Below, in pieces: positions 15,860-24,733 of a stretch of 64,000 nucleotides of DNA. Each line of letters begins with the position of its first letter. Within the stretch, counting starts at the first letter, position 1. A model generated the notes under the pieces. It made no database searches, was not told where the DNA came from, and worked only from the letters and a program-made list of their open reading frames with translations. The translations under genes and the position numbers were made by a program. Location: contig CAYSBR010000002.1 of the NCBI GenBank assembly GCA_964429385.1, positions 62,001 to 126,000 on the forward strand, written 5' to 3'. The stretch comes from UBA2377 sp964429385. GTDB lineage: Bacteria; Verrucomicrobiota; Verrucomicrobiia; Opitutales; Opitutaceae.

Positions 15860-16428
15860 CAGGAGGCGGGTTGCCGGTTGCGCAGGGTCAGCCGCGATGA
15901 GGCCACGCGGTGAATGCCGGAAAGCGTGCCGTTGGCGGCGTTGCCGGCCTGGGCGCTGAACGAGAGGGCAATCTGGTCTATGCCCGACAGGGCGTTCACG
16001 AACGAGCTGTAGGGGCGGCCGTAGCGGTCGTAATAGGTGAATTGGCAATCCAGCAGATTGATGTGGATGACCGTGGTGACGCCGCCAGTCGTGCGGGAGA
16101 GAGTTTGTGCGGTCTGGTTGTATTGGTAGCGCACCTCCGCGCTGCCCGTGGGCGTGGGAATCTCCAGAGTGACACTGGTGGCGCTGGGCGCGCCTTTGAT
16201 GCGCAGCGCCTGGGTGGCGTCCTGTTGGAAAAGCATCAGCGTCCGCCGGCCCTGGCTTTCCAGCGTGGGTTGCGTGGCGGAGCTGACCCCGAGGGTGCGG
16301 GTGAAGCTGCGGGCGACGAACAGGTAGCTCGAAAGCAAGGCCCCCATGACCATGAACGACAGGCTGATGCCGATGATCAGTTCGACCAGGGTGAAACCGG
16401 CGCGGGATCTGGAGGCGGGGAGGCTCAC
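15859..16428 (-). CDS. Type IV prepilin-like protein (PilW type)
   Basis: A 189-residue minor pilin. A short basic leader (SLPASRSRAG) precedes the prepilin peptidase site G/FTLVELIIG with the conserved Glu at +5 and a hydrophobic helix. The rest is a small globular head (LMLFQQDATQALRIKG onward) typical of PilW. A GTG start at 16428 is chosen because it overlaps the upstream stop as GTGA, matching the four-base overlaps in the rest of the operon, and gives a normal leader length; the open frame continues upstream. It would be processed by PilD and placed in a pseudopilus or pilus tip. Confidence 0.75.
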   Translation of the reverse strand: MSLPASRSRAGFTLVELIIGISLSFMVMGALLSSYLFVARSFTRTLGVSSATQPTLESQGRRTLMLFQQDATQALRIKGAPSATSVTLEIPTPTGSAEVRYQYNQTAQTLSRTTGGVTTVIHINLLDCQFTYYDRYGRPYSSFVNALSGIDQIALSFSAQAGNAANGTLSGIHRVASSRLTLRNRQPAS

Positions 16429-16976
16429 GAACGTTGGTGCGAGAGATACAGGCCGTTCTTGCCCAGATAGGTGGAGTAGCGGCGCGAGTAGCTGGTGCTC
16501 TTCATCGTCCACGTCACAGTGAAGTTGACCTCGCGCAGATCGGCGGCGGGGTTGGGATTGGTAAAGTGGCGGGTCAGCGTGTAACGGGCGCCATAATAGG
16601 TATCGCCGGAGGAATCCTTCGCCCAGTCGAACTGACTGTCGATGTTCAGGGTAACGCTGCCTGCGGTCGCGGCGCTGATGGCTTCCCAGGTGGTGGGCTT
16701 GTTATCGATGATGAAGCGCACCCGGTCGATTTCGTGGGTCAGGATCTGGGTGGCCAGGGTTTGCTGGCGGGCATGGGCCATGCTGTTGGCGCTGATGCCG
16801 ATCGCGCTGATCAAGCCCACGAAGCCCACGAGCAGAAGCGTGGAGGCCATCATCACCTCGACCAGGGTAAAGCCGGTGGTGAAAGGGCGAGTGTGGCCAT
16901 GCGGACGCCGCTGTGCGCCACGACGGGCACAGGGACGTGATTGTCCGCCTCGGGCGGACAGGGCGCATGAATTCAT
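16425..16976 (-). CDS. Type IV prepilin-like protein (PilV type)
   Basis: A minor pilin of about 183 residues, the first gene of the pilus operon. The cleavage motif G/FTLVEVMMAS is followed by a hydrophobic helix (LLLVGFVGLISAIGISANS) and a PilV-like head. The leader before the cleavage site is unusually long (about 35 residues, arginine-rich) with no methionine nearer the site. Within it lies a DNA palindrome GTCCGCC-TCG-GGCGGAC (about 16933-16949). Either the leader is genuinely long or the real start is a rare codon. ATG starts exist at 16982 and 16976. Confidence 0.7.
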   Translation of the reverse strand: MNSCALSARGGQSRPCARRGAQRRPHGHTRPFTTGFTLVEVMMASTLLLVGFVGLISAIGISANSMAHARQQTLATQILTHEIDRVRFIIDNKPTTWEAISAATAGSVTLNIDSQFDWAKDSSGDTYYGARYTLTRHFTNPNPAADLREVNFTVTWTMKSTSYSRRYSTYLGKNGLYLSHQRS

Positions 16977-17197
16977 GACCACGGCTAGGGTAATATCCCC
17001 GCCTGCCCGGCCGGCAAGGGCGATTCATAAATCTGCACTTGGTGGGCAGGCTTGCCGAGTGCGGCCACGGTTTTTGCTACTGGATAAAACAGGCGATGAA
17101 GCGGGGGATCGTGCGGAGGCCGGCTGCGTTTTTTTAGCGGTTTTGGTGCAAAGGGTATGCTCACGCCAGGTTGCCAGCAGCAGAGGAGGCGTTTTTG

Positions 17198-18244
17198 TTA
17201 CAGCAACACGGGCGCACGGTGCTCGGCGGATTCGTAGAGGGCGCGGATGAGGGCGACGGCGTGGCGGGCCTCGGGGCCGTTGATGCCGAGCGGGGTGCCG
17301 TCGCGCAGGTGGTTTACGAGATCCTGAATCTGGCGCAGGTGGCCCTGGTGGCTGATGGCGTTGGGCGCGCTCGCGCCGGAGCCCATCGCAGTGTCGGCGG
17401 CGGCGCGGCGGATGGTGGCGTCCTCGGGCCGGGCTTCACGGAATTCCCAGCGGGTGATCGTGTCGTCTTCCAGGCAGACGGAACCGTGCTCGCCGCAAAG
17501 CTCGATCCGGCGCGACCAGCCGGGAAATGCCGCCGTGGTGGCTTCGAGGGTGCCGAGCGCGCCATGGGTAAAACGCAGGGCGGCGACCGCGGTGTCCTCG
17601 GCTTCGATGCCGGTGTGCACGCGGCGGGTTTTCTGACCGGAGACTTCGACGGGCAGGCCGGCGAACCATTGGAGGAGGTCAATGCCGTGGATGGCCTGGT
17701 TCATCATCGCGCCGCCGCCATCGAGCGCGAGCGTGCCTTTCCATCCTTGGTAATACTCGGGTTTGCGGTGCCACTTCACGTAGGCGCTGGCGAGCACGAG
17801 CCGGCCGAAGCGCCCCGCCTCGAGGGCGGCTTTGATGCGTTGCGCACCCGCGCCGAAACGGGCCTGGAAAATCGGGGCCACCACCACGCCGGCCTTTTGG
17901 GCGGCGGCGAGGAGGGCATCCACGCGCTCGACCGTGATTTCGAGCGGCTTCTCGATGACGACATGCTTGCCGGCGGCGATGGCGGCGAGCGCGGGTTCGA
18001 GATGGGCGCCGCTCGGGGTGGTGATGCAGAGCACCTGGATGTCATCGCGGGCGATGAGTGCGCTGACGTCAGTGGTGTGAAAGGCGGCGCCGTGTTTTTC
18101 CGCGAGGGCGCGCGCGGTGGCGGCGTTGCGCCCGGCCACGCCGACGAGCTGCGCGCCGGCGGCGTCATGGATGGCGCGGGCATGATAATCGGCGATCATG
18201 CCGCTGCCGATAATGCCGAAGCCAAGTGCGGTTGATGATGCCAT
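17198..18244 (-). CDS. Gfo/Idh/MocA-family oxidoreductase
   Basis: A 348-residue NAD(P)-dependent sugar or cyclitol dehydrogenase-like protein. The Rossmann start is LGFGIIGSGMIADYHARA (residues 7-24). The family's EKPLE motif, whose Lys is catalytic, is near residue 118, and the C-terminal alpha/beta dimer domain is complete (DGGGAMMNQAIHGIDLLQWF). Substrate specificity cannot be read from sequence. It faces away from another Gfo/Idh gene at 18401, with a 'TTAGCCAC' repeat between them. Confidence 0.9.
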   Translation of the reverse strand: MASSTALGFGIIGSGMIADYHARAIHDAAGAQLVGVAGRNAATARALAEKHGAAFHTTDVSALIARDDIQVLCITTPSGAHLEPALAAIAAGKHVVIEKPLEITVERVDALLAAAQKAGVVVAPIFQARFGAGAQRIKAALEAGRFGRLVLASAYVKWHRKPEYYQGWKGTLALDGGGAMMNQAIHGIDLLQWFAGLPVEVSGQKTRRVHTGIEAEDTAVAALRFTHGALGTLEATTAAFPGWSRRIELCGEHGSVCLEDDTITRWEFREARPEDATIRRAAADTAMGSGASAPNAISHQGHLRQIQDLVNHLRDGTPLGINGPEARHAVALIRALYESAEHRAPVLL

Positions 18245-18294
18245 AAAACGAGAGCATGGAGTAATTTGCCGGTCCGTCCATACCCAGATCCTTT

Positions 18295-18344
18295 AGCCAC
18301 AGATGGCACGGATAAACAGGCCCATCGTCCGGTCATCTGTGGCT
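18295..18344. repeat. 'TTAGCCACAG' intergenic inverted repeat
   Basis: The arms AGCCACAGATG (18295-18305) and CATCTGTGGCT (18334-18344) are perfect reverse complements and are followed by a short T-run. Similar 'AGCCAC(A/G)GA' words appear near 10653-10725. Repeats of this kind are common between genes in Verrucomicrobia and Planctomycetes. Confidence 0.6.
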
Positions 18345-18400
18345 GATTTTTCCGGGCAGGGTAATTGACTCGGATGGGGGCGGCGTGCCTGCTGGTCGGC

Positions 18401-19483
18401 ATGGCGCAAAACTCCGATGGCATGAACTACGCCCCGCAGGGAAAGCCCCGGCCGGTGGTGCAATCCGGTGAATTTGTTTACGCGGCGGCGCATCTGGACC
18501 ACGGGCACATCTACGGTCAGTGCAACGGGCTCAACGAGGCGGGCGGGATGCTGAAATGGGTTTACGATCCCGATCCGGCGAAGGTGGAGGCGTTTCGGAA
18601 AGCCCAGCCGCAGGTGAAAGTGGCGCGCAGCCTCGATGAGATTCTCGACGATGCGGAGGTGAAGCTCGTGGCGGCGGCGGCGGTGCCGTGCGACCGCGGC
18701 CCGCTCGGCTGCCGTGTGATGCAGGCGGGCAAGGACTACTTCACCGACAAGACGCCGTTCACGGAAATGGCGCAACTGGAGCAGGCGCGGGCGGCGGTGC
18801 GCGCGACCGGGCGCAAATACATGGTTTACTACAGCGAGCGGCTGCACGTGGAGAGCGCGATGCACGCGGGTGATCTCGTGCAGGGCGGCGCGATCGGCCG
18901 GGTTATTCAGGTGCTCGGGCTGGGACCGCACCGCTTGAGCAAGTCTTCGCGGCCGGCCTGGTTTTTCGAGAAGGAGAAATACGGCGGCATCCTCTGCGAC
19001 ATCGGCAGCCACCAGTTTGAACAGTTCCTGCATTACAGCGGCGCCACCGATGCGACCGTGACGAATGCCGCGGTGGGCAACTTTGCCAATCCCGACACGC
19101 CCGAGTTGGAGGATTTCGGCGAAGCCTCGCTTGTCGGCGACAACGGCGCGTCGAACTACATCCGCGTGGACTGGTTTACGCCCGACGGCCTGCGCACCTG
19201 GGGCGATGGCCGCACGATCATCCTCGGCACCAAAGGTTACATCGAGCTGCGGAAATACCTCGATGTCGGGCGCGATGCCCAAGGCGACAACCTCATCCTC
19301 GTGGACAATGCGGGCGAGAAGTTCATCAACGTCGCGGGGCAGGTCGGTTTCCGCTTCTTCGGCGAGCTCATCCTCGACTGTCTCAACCGCACGGAGAAGG
19401 CGATGACACAGGCGCACGCCTTCAAGGCGGCCGAGCTCTGCCTGAAGGCCCAGGTGGCGGCGCGGGTGCTGTCCCCCGCCTGA
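18401..19483 (+). CDS. Gfo/Idh/MocA-family oxidoreductase
   Basis: A protein of about 360 residues with a divergent Rossmann half (FVYAAAHLDHGHIYGQCNGL, where the usual GxGxxG is replaced by an AHLDHGHI segment) and a well-preserved C-terminal half (GGILCDIGSHQFEQFLHY). The usual EKP motif reads DKTPFTE. This matches a Gfo/Idh subgroup in which the dinucleotide site is altered; activity is inferred only. Possible starts are ATG 18374, 18401 or 18422, and none has a clear ribosome-binding site. The peroxiredoxin gene follows closely. Confidence 0.8.
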   Translation: MAQNSDGMNYAPQGKPRPVVQSGEFVYAAAHLDHGHIYGQCNGLNEAGGMLKWVYDPDPAKVEAFRKAQPQVKVARSLDEILDDAEVKLVAAAAVPCDRGPLGCRVMQAGKDYFTDKTPFTEMAQLEQARAAVRATGRKYMVYYSERLHVESAMHAGDLVQGGAIGRVIQVLGLGPHRLSKSSRPAWFFEKEKYGGILCDIGSHQFEQFLHYSGATDATVTNAAVGNFANPDTPELEDFGEASLVGDNGASNYIRVDWFTPDGLRTWGDGRTIILGTKGYIELRKYLDVGRDAQGDNLILVDNAGEKFINVAGQVGFRFFGELILDCLNRTEKAMTQAHAFKAAELCLKAQVAARVLSPA

Positions 19484-19521
19484 GTTTGCAAAACTACGGG
19501 CAACCGGTTGACTGCATACGT

Positions 19522-20037
19522 ATGAACCTTCGCCCCGTAATCGCCCCGATTATTTTTTTCGCCATGTCCCTTTTCTCCAAAGCCGAACCCTTGATCGCGG
19601 GAGCCGTTGCGCCCGATGTCACCGCGCCGACCGAAGCCGGCACGCCGCTTGCGCTCGGTGATGTCTATGCCCGGCACACTTATACGTTGGTCTATTTCTA
19701 TCCGAAGGCGGATACGCCGGGTTGCACGGCGCAGGGTTGCTCGCTGCGCGATGCGTATGAAGAGCTGACCGCGAAGGGGGTGGCGGTGATCGGGGTCAGC
19801 ACCGACACGGTGGAGGCGCAGCGCAAGTTCAAGGAGGCGCAGCATTTTCCGTTCACGCTGCTGGCGGACACGGAGCAAAAGGTGATGCAGGCTTTCGGGG
19901 TGCCCTCTTATCCGGGATCGAAGGCGGCGCGCCGTCAGGCGTTTCTTATCAAGGACGGCAAAATCATCTGGGCCGACCACAGTGCCTCGACCAGCCGCCA
20001 GGCGGAGGATGTGTTGAAGGTGATCGCCGCGCAGTAA
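19522..20037 (+). CDS. bcp: Peroxiredoxin of the BCP/PrxQ type, probably exported
   Basis: A 171-residue thiol peroxidase. The active site DTPGCTAQGCSLRD has the peroxidatic Cys68 and a resolving Cys73 five residues later, the atypical two-cysteine arrangement of BCP/PrxQ. The N-terminus (MNLRPVIAPIIFFAMSLFSK) looks like a signal sequence or anchor, unlike most cytoplasmic BCPs, which points to peroxide removal outside the cytoplasm. Reduction could come from the periplasmic thiol system implied by dsbD and the multi-thioredoxin protein. ATG 19522 is preferred over the open frame's earlier start for this reason. Confidence 0.88.
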   Translation: MNLRPVIAPIIFFAMSLFSKAEPLIAGAVAPDVTAPTEAGTPLALGDVYARHTYTLVYFYPKADTPGCTAQGCSLRDAYEELTAKGVAVIGVSTDTVEAQRKFKEAQHFPFTLLADTEQKVMQAFGVPSYPGSKAARRQAFLIKDGKIIWADHSASTSRQAEDVLKVIAAQ

Positions 20038-20048
20038 GCCGGCAGGGT

Positions 20049-20981
20049 TTACAGTTCATCGTCCGGGGCTTCCGGCAGGGCGGGAGCCTGCGGGTTGAGG
20101 CGCACGCGTTCGAGCCAGTTGGCGAGCAGGGGTTCGCTCGCGATGAGGACGGGCGGCAGCGGGGCGGCGAGCAGATCGATGGCGCGCAGGCGGCCATCGG
20201 CCGCGCGCACGAGGTTCTTGGCGTGAAGGTCGGCGACCAGCCAGGGTTCGTTGCCCCGGAAGAAAAGCCGGGGATGATCCCGGTGGGCGCGCAGAAAACG
20301 TGCGGGAATGGGGATGAGCGCGGGGGGCTGGAGGGCGGAGGTGTCGGCCCCTTCGGGCAGGCGTTCGCCGAGGGTCTGTTTGGTGATGAGGATGCCTTCG
20401 CGGCGCGTGACTCCCAGCACTTCGATGGGCATGCCGTCGAGACGCAGAATGAGGTCGAATTTTTCCAGCATGGCGCGGTAGCTGCCGTCGCTGGCGACGG
20501 CCAGCAGGGCGGTCTCCTCTCCCCGGTGGAAGGAAAAGCTGCCGCCGATGCGGCCGTCCTCGCGCGGCATGAAGAACTTGTAGATGGAGTGGTCCGCCGC
20601 CTCGAAGGCGGTGGCCTCGACGCCGCTGCTGATCGGGCGCAGGCGCGGCCCGGTTTCGCCGAGCAGGTCCTCCACGTCGGGAGGGAATCCGAAATCCTCC
20701 AGCGCCAGCAGTGGCAGGGTGGCGCGGAAGGCGTGCGCCGCCTCATCCAGCTCCCGCCAGAGCGGGTCGGCGGCGGCCAGCAGGCCTACTTCGTCGGGTT
20801 CCCAGTGGACGAGGTCATCGTCCGGATCCGTGCCGATGCCGACGCGCGCCGCTGCCGTGACGAAACGATTGAGCGCTTCCAGTCTTCGCCGGTGATCGTC
20901 GTGAAGCGTGCTTCGCCGGGCGTCGTCCGGAAGCTGCCCGCCTTGGATGCAGGTGGGTTGTCCGGTGAAGGGGTCGTGCAT
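20049..20981 (-). CDS. Uncharacterised protein with kinase-like features
   Basis: A 310-residue soluble protein. The middle and C-terminal parts follow the protein-kinase-like fold. A glycine-containing strand pair (ISSGVEATAFEAADHSIYKF) includes a Lys that could hold ATP. A catalytic-loop-like LVADLHAKNLV is followed by a metal-site-like LRAIDLL. The D-x-H-x-x-N spacing agrees with phosphotransferases. The N-terminal 100 residues are unrecognised. Convergent to the peroxiredoxin gene with an 11-bp gap. Partner and substrate are unknown. Confidence 0.6.
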   Translation of the reverse strand: MHDPFTGQPTCIQGGQLPDDARRSTLHDDHRRRLEALNRFVTAAARVGIGTDPDDDLVHWEPDEVGLLAAADPLWRELDEAAHAFRATLPLLALEDFGFPPDVEDLLGETGPRLRPISSGVEATAFEAADHSIYKFFMPREDGRIGGSFSFHRGEETALLAVASDGSYRAMLEKFDLILRLDGMPIEVLGVTRREGILITKQTLGERLPEGADTSALQPPALIPIPARFLRAHRDHPRLFFRGNEPWLVADLHAKNLVRAADGRLRAIDLLAAPLPPVLIASEPLLANWLERVRLNPQAPALPEAPDDEL

Positions 20982-21066
20982 GGGTGGCTCATGGCGGCGC
21001 GGTCACCGTCGGTCTGGCTGCCGGGATTGGCAACAGGTTCTTGCCCACAAGTTGTTCGCAAACCGG

Positions 21067-22398
21067 TCAGGCGGACGGCGTCTCCTGGGTCGCGGGGGTG
21101 GAGACGCGGGTGAGCAGCATTTTGTCAATGCGGTGCCGGTCCATGTCCACGACTTCGAAGCGCCAGCCGTCCCATTCGAAGTAATCGCCGGCGGCCGGGA
21201 TGCGGCCGAAATGTGTCATCACAAAACCGCCGAGAGTCTGGAAGTCCGCGGAGTCTTCGTGCGGGAGGTCGCCGGCCACGCCGAGCAGTTCCTTGAGCTC
21301 TTCGACGGTCAGGGTGGCATCAATCAACCAGGAGCCGTCTTCGCGCTGCTTGGTGGCGGGCTGGCTGCGCTGACCGGAGTCGGGCAGGTCGCCGACGATG
21401 GCCTCCAGCACGTCCTTCAGGGTCACGAGGCCCTGCACGGTGCCGAATTCGTCGTTGATGATGGCGAGGTGGCGGCTGCTTTTCTTGAACTGTTCGAGCA
21501 GGGTGGCGGCGGTCATCGTCTCGGGCACGACGAGCGGGGGCATGAGCAGGTTTTTGAGCGTCGTGGGCAGGCCGATGGCGGAGTGCGCCCAGAGGGCTTT
21601 CACGGCGACGAGGCCCACGACCTGATCGCGGCTGGTCTGGTAAACCGGAAAGTAGGAGTGGCCGCTGGTGACGATCTTGCGCCAGTTGACCTCGTCGCTG
21701 TCGTCGAGGTTGAGGAAGACGATCTTGGGCCGCGGCGTCATGAGCGCGGTGACGGGCATCTGGTCGAGCGACAGCACGCCTTCGACCATCTGTTCCTCTG
21801 CGTGGTGGAACGTGCCGGCATCAATGCCCTGGCGGATGAGGCTGCGCACTTCGTCCTCCGTGACGGGTGCATCCTGCGGCTGGCTGATGCCGAAGAGCCG
21901 GAGCACGCGGTCGGTGATGAAGGCGAGGGCATTGGCGACCGGGGCGACGATGCGGGAAAAGATGCCGATGGGCCCGGTGAGGGCGATGGCCACGCGCTCG
22001 GGACTGTGCAGGGCGAGGCGTTTGGGAATCAGTTCACCGACCACGACCGAGGCAACCGTGATGCAGGAAACGATCAGCGCGATCCCCAGCACATCGGCAT
22101 AGGGGGCGAGGAGGGTGATCTGGGCGATCAGGTCGCTGGCTTCATCCGACAGGCGGGCGCCGCCAAAGGCGCCGGCAAAGATGCCGATGAGGGTGATGCC
22201 GACCTGGATGGTGGAGAGGAAACGGGTGGGTTGCTCCGCGATGGCGAGTGCTTTGCGGGCACGAATATCCCCTTTGTCTGCAAGGATTTGCAGGCGGGCT
22301 TTGCGGGCGGAGACCACGGCGATTTCCGCCATGGCCAGCAAGCCATTGGCGAGGAGAAGACAGCAAATGACGAGCAGCTCAGTCGAGACGGCGGGCAT
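21067..22398 (-). CDS. CNNM/CBS-domain membrane protein (hemolysin C/CorC family)
   Basis: A 443-residue protein. The N-terminal CNNM (DUF21) membrane domain (residues 1-190) has four hydrophobic segments and the QVGITLIGIFAGAFGGARLS signature. Two CBS domains follow (about 215-330; MTPRPKIVFLNLDDSDEV and DEFGTVQGLVTLKDVLEAIV), then a CorC/HlyC transporter-associated domain (about 350-430). The family is linked to magnesium or cobalt efflux. The start is standard and there is no obvious operon partner. Confidence 0.9.
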   Translation of the reverse strand: MPAVSTELLVICCLLLANGLLAMAEIAVVSARKARLQILADKGDIRARKALAIAEQPTRFLSTIQVGITLIGIFAGAFGGARLSDEASDLIAQITLLAPYADVLGIALIVSCITVASVVVGELIPKRLALHSPERVAIALTGPIGIFSRIVAPVANALAFITDRVLRLFGISQPQDAPVTEDEVRSLIRQGIDAGTFHHAEEQMVEGVLSLDQMPVTALMTPRPKIVFLNLDDSDEVNWRKIVTSGHSYFPVYQTSRDQVVGLVAVKALWAHSAIGLPTTLKNLLMPPLVVPETMTAATLLEQFKKSSRHLAIINDEFGTVQGLVTLKDVLEAIVGDLPDSGQRSQPATKQREDGSWLIDATLTVEELKELLGVAGDLPHEDSADFQTLGGFVMTHFGRIPAAGDYFEWDGWRFEVVDMDRHRIDKMLLTRVSTPATQETPSA

Positions 22399-22550
22399 GA
22401 TATGAGGTGGGCATGGTGTCTATCCGTCGAGGTAAAGCAACCCGGAGAGAGGGGGGGGATGAGCAATTTTGGCGCTTTGGTTTGTCGAAACCCCTGATAA
22501 AGGCTTGAGTCGCAACGCTGGTGAGTCTCCTGGCTCGCATTTATTCCGAT

Positions 22551-23381
22551 ATGAAAATCGCCCGTCTTTACCGTTTGTTCAACCCCAAGACCAATCGCTG
22601 TTTCAGTGTATCGCTGGATCATGGCTTCTTCAACGAGGCTTCCTTGCTCGGGGGCGTTGAGAATATCCGGCAGATCGTGGAGACGCTGGTCCCGGCCGCC
22701 CCGGATGCCCTTCAGTTGACGCTGGGACTGGCGCCGCAACTCCAGCGCATTCCGCTGCGGCCCAAGCCCGCGCTCATTATGCGGGCGGATGTCACCAATG
22801 TTTACAATTCGCCACCGCCCCACCTGTTGTATGCGCGCATGATCGAGGATCCGGTGGCTCAGGCCGTGCGGCTGGATGCCGCCTGCGTGGTGGCGAGTCT
22901 TTTCAGCATCCCCGACCAGCCCGAGGTTTCCGATCAGTCCATGCAGAATATCATGCGGCTCAAGTTCCTGTGCGAACAGCAGGGATTGCCCCTCATGATT
23001 GAGCCGCTGGTTTTTCAGCCCGGGACCAAAGGCGGTGGTTATGCGCCGAATGGCGATATCAGCAAAATCCTGCCACTGGTGCGGCAGGCGGTGGAGCTGG
23101 GCGCCGATGTGATCAAATCGGACCCCACTGCCGACATCCGCCTGTTTCACCGCGTGGTCGAGATTGCGGGCGATGTGCCTGTCCTCGTACGCGGCGGCAG
23201 TCGGGCGACCGAGTCGGAGATTTTTCTGCGCACGGAGGAGGTTCTCCGCCAAGGCGCGGCCGGCATCGTCTATGGGCGCAACATCGTCCAGCATGCTAAC
23301 CCTGCCGCCATCACCCGGGCGTTTGCCACGATGGTGCACGGCGGGGCCAAGGCCATCGAGGCCATGCGGTTGCTGCATTGA
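22551..23381 (+). CDS. Class I aldolase of the DeoC/LacD (FbaB-like) family
   Basis: A 276-residue TIM-barrel aldolase. The N-terminal strand FSVSLDHGF holds the conserved Asp-His, and the putative Schiff-base lysine is Lys189 in GADVIKSDP. The phosphate-binding strands VPVLVRGGSR and GAAGIVYGRNI are intact. These are hallmarks of the fructose-bisphosphate aldolase class I/LsrF-like group. ATG 22551 is chosen over the GTG at 22521 because it gives the normal N-terminus. It precedes the orphan gene at 23476 on the same strand. Confidence 0.85.
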   Translation: MKIARLYRLFNPKTNRCFSVSLDHGFFNEASLLGGVENIRQIVETLVPAAPDALQLTLGLAPQLQRIPLRPKPALIMRADVTNVYNSPPPHLLYARMIEDPVAQAVRLDAACVVASLFSIPDQPEVSDQSMQNIMRLKFLCEQQGLPLMIEPLVFQPGTKGGGYAPNGDISKILPLVRQAVELGADVIKSDPTADIRLFHRVVEIAGDVPVLVRGGSRATESEIFLRTEEVLRQGAAGIVYGRNIVQHANPAAITRAFATMVHGGAKAIEAMRLLH

Positions 23382-23475
23382 GGCGCGGAGGGTGGGGATT
23401 TCACCGGTTTGGGCGGGCCGGGCTTTACATGGCCGGGGCGCCGGAGTCGGATGGAGTCACCCCTTTCAAGCCCCG

Positions 23476-24621
23476 ATGGAAAAATCCCCGGTTCCGGTTC
23501 GTAAAATCCATGGCCAGCCTTCCTGGCGGCTGGCCAGCGACAGGGTGGAAGCCTTTCTCACCCGGCGCGGCGGTCATCTGGCGCCGGTCACCTTCCAGAC
23601 GGCGGTCGGGCCGGTGCAACCCTACGCCATTGCGCCTTGGCACGACGAGCCGCTGCCGGCCGGTTCCGATGGCGTGTTGCGTCCGTTGCGCGGGGATTTT
23701 TTCTGCGCGCCCTTTGGCGGGAATGCCAAGGCCTGGCGGGGGGAGCGTCATCCCCCGCATGGGGAGACGGCGGCAGCGGAGTGGAAACGGGTGGCGGCGA
23801 GCTGCGCCCCGGGGGAACTGGTGGCGGAGTTGAAGACCCGCCACCGGCCCGGCCGCGTGGTGAAGCGCATCGGCCTGCGGTCCGGCGAGACCAACCTTTA
23901 TGTGCGGCATGAGTTGCACGGGATGCGCGGGCCGATGTGTCTCGGGCACCATGCGATGCTGCAATTCCCGGAGGCGCCGGGCTCCGGCCGGATCGCGCTC
24001 AGCCCTTGGCACTTTGCCCAGGTTTGCCCCGTGCGATTCGAAGATCCTGCGCGGGGCGGCTACAACTCCCTGCGACCCGGGGCCGTGTTCCGTGACCTGC
24101 GCCGCGTGCCGCTGGCGGAGGGAGGGTTCACTGATCTGACCCGTTATCCCGCACGCGCGGGCTTCGAAGACCTGGTGATGCTTTCGACCCGGCCGGAGGC
24201 TCGGCTGGCCTGGACGGCGGTGACCTTTCCGGAGCGGCGCTATGTGTGGTTTGCGCTGAAGGATCCGCGGGTGCTGGCTTCGACCGTGCTGTGGCACTCC
24301 AACGGCGGCCGCCATTATGCGCCCTGGAGCGGCCGGCACCGGGGGGTGCTGGGGCTGGAGGAGGTCACGAGCTATTTTCACTTCGGTCTCGCCGAATCGG
24401 CGGCGCCGAACCCCGTTTCGCGGCGCGGAATTCCCACGGTGTTGCCGCTGCGTCCCCGCCATCCGCTGACCGTGTCCTACATCATGGGCGTGGCGGCCAT
24501 CCCGCGCGGGTTCGACACGGTGAAACGCATTGATTTTCGCGGCGATCACCTCCGCCTGTGCGCAGCCTCGGGCCGGACCGTGGTCCATGCCGTGGATCTC
24601 GGCTGGCTAAACCGCGAATGA
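23476..24621 (+). CDS. Uncharacterised protein, possibly an epimerase-like beta-sandwich
   Basis: A 381-residue protein that I do not recognise. It has no signal peptide or membrane helix. It is rich in Trp, His and beta-strand patterns (GPVQPYAIAPWHDE, CLGHHAMLQFPEAP, WHSNGGRHYAPWSGR), and its general look resembles the galactose-mutarotase-like superfamily that includes DUF4432 proteins. No catalytic motif can be assigned. The start at 23476 is the first ATG that leaves the aldolase gene; the frame is open far upstream through its 3' end. It could be co-transcribed with the aldolase, 94 bp upstream. Confidence 0.65.
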   Translation: MEKSPVPVRKIHGQPSWRLASDRVEAFLTRRGGHLAPVTFQTAVGPVQPYAIAPWHDEPLPAGSDGVLRPLRGDFFCAPFGGNAKAWRGERHPPHGETAAAEWKRVAASCAPGELVAELKTRHRPGRVVKRIGLRSGETNLYVRHELHGMRGPMCLGHHAMLQFPEAPGSGRIALSPWHFAQVCPVRFEDPARGGYNSLRPGAVFRDLRRVPLAEGGFTDLTRYPARAGFEDLVMLSTRPEARLAWTAVTFPERRYVWFALKDPRVLASTVLWHSNGGRHYAPWSGRHRGVLGLEEVTSYFHFGLAESAAPNPVSRRGIPTVLPLRPRHPLTVSYIMGVAAIPRGFDTVKRIDFRGDHLRLCAASGRTVVHAVDLGWLNRE

Positions 24622-24733
24622 ACACGAAGGCGCCCGAATGGAATCCCGGTGGCGGGCAGGCCATGAAGAGGTGACAACCTGCATCCGGCTGAGACGAAGC
24701 TGAAAATCCAAAAGAAACCCGACCGGGCTCGGC

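Noticed and set aside
16642..17250. 202-codon plus-strand frame upstream of the pilus operon
   Set aside because: Its first half is antisense to the prepilin with a clear cleavage motif, and no family match is evident in the rest.
17171..18235. 354-codon plus-strand frame opposite a Gfo/Idh gene
   Set aside because: Shadow frame. The minus strand has GxGxxG and EKP motifs.
22128..23378. 416-codon minus-strand frame opposite the aldolase
   Set aside because: Its C-terminal third is the out-of-frame reading of the CNNM gene and the rest is antisense to the aldolase with intact active-site residues.
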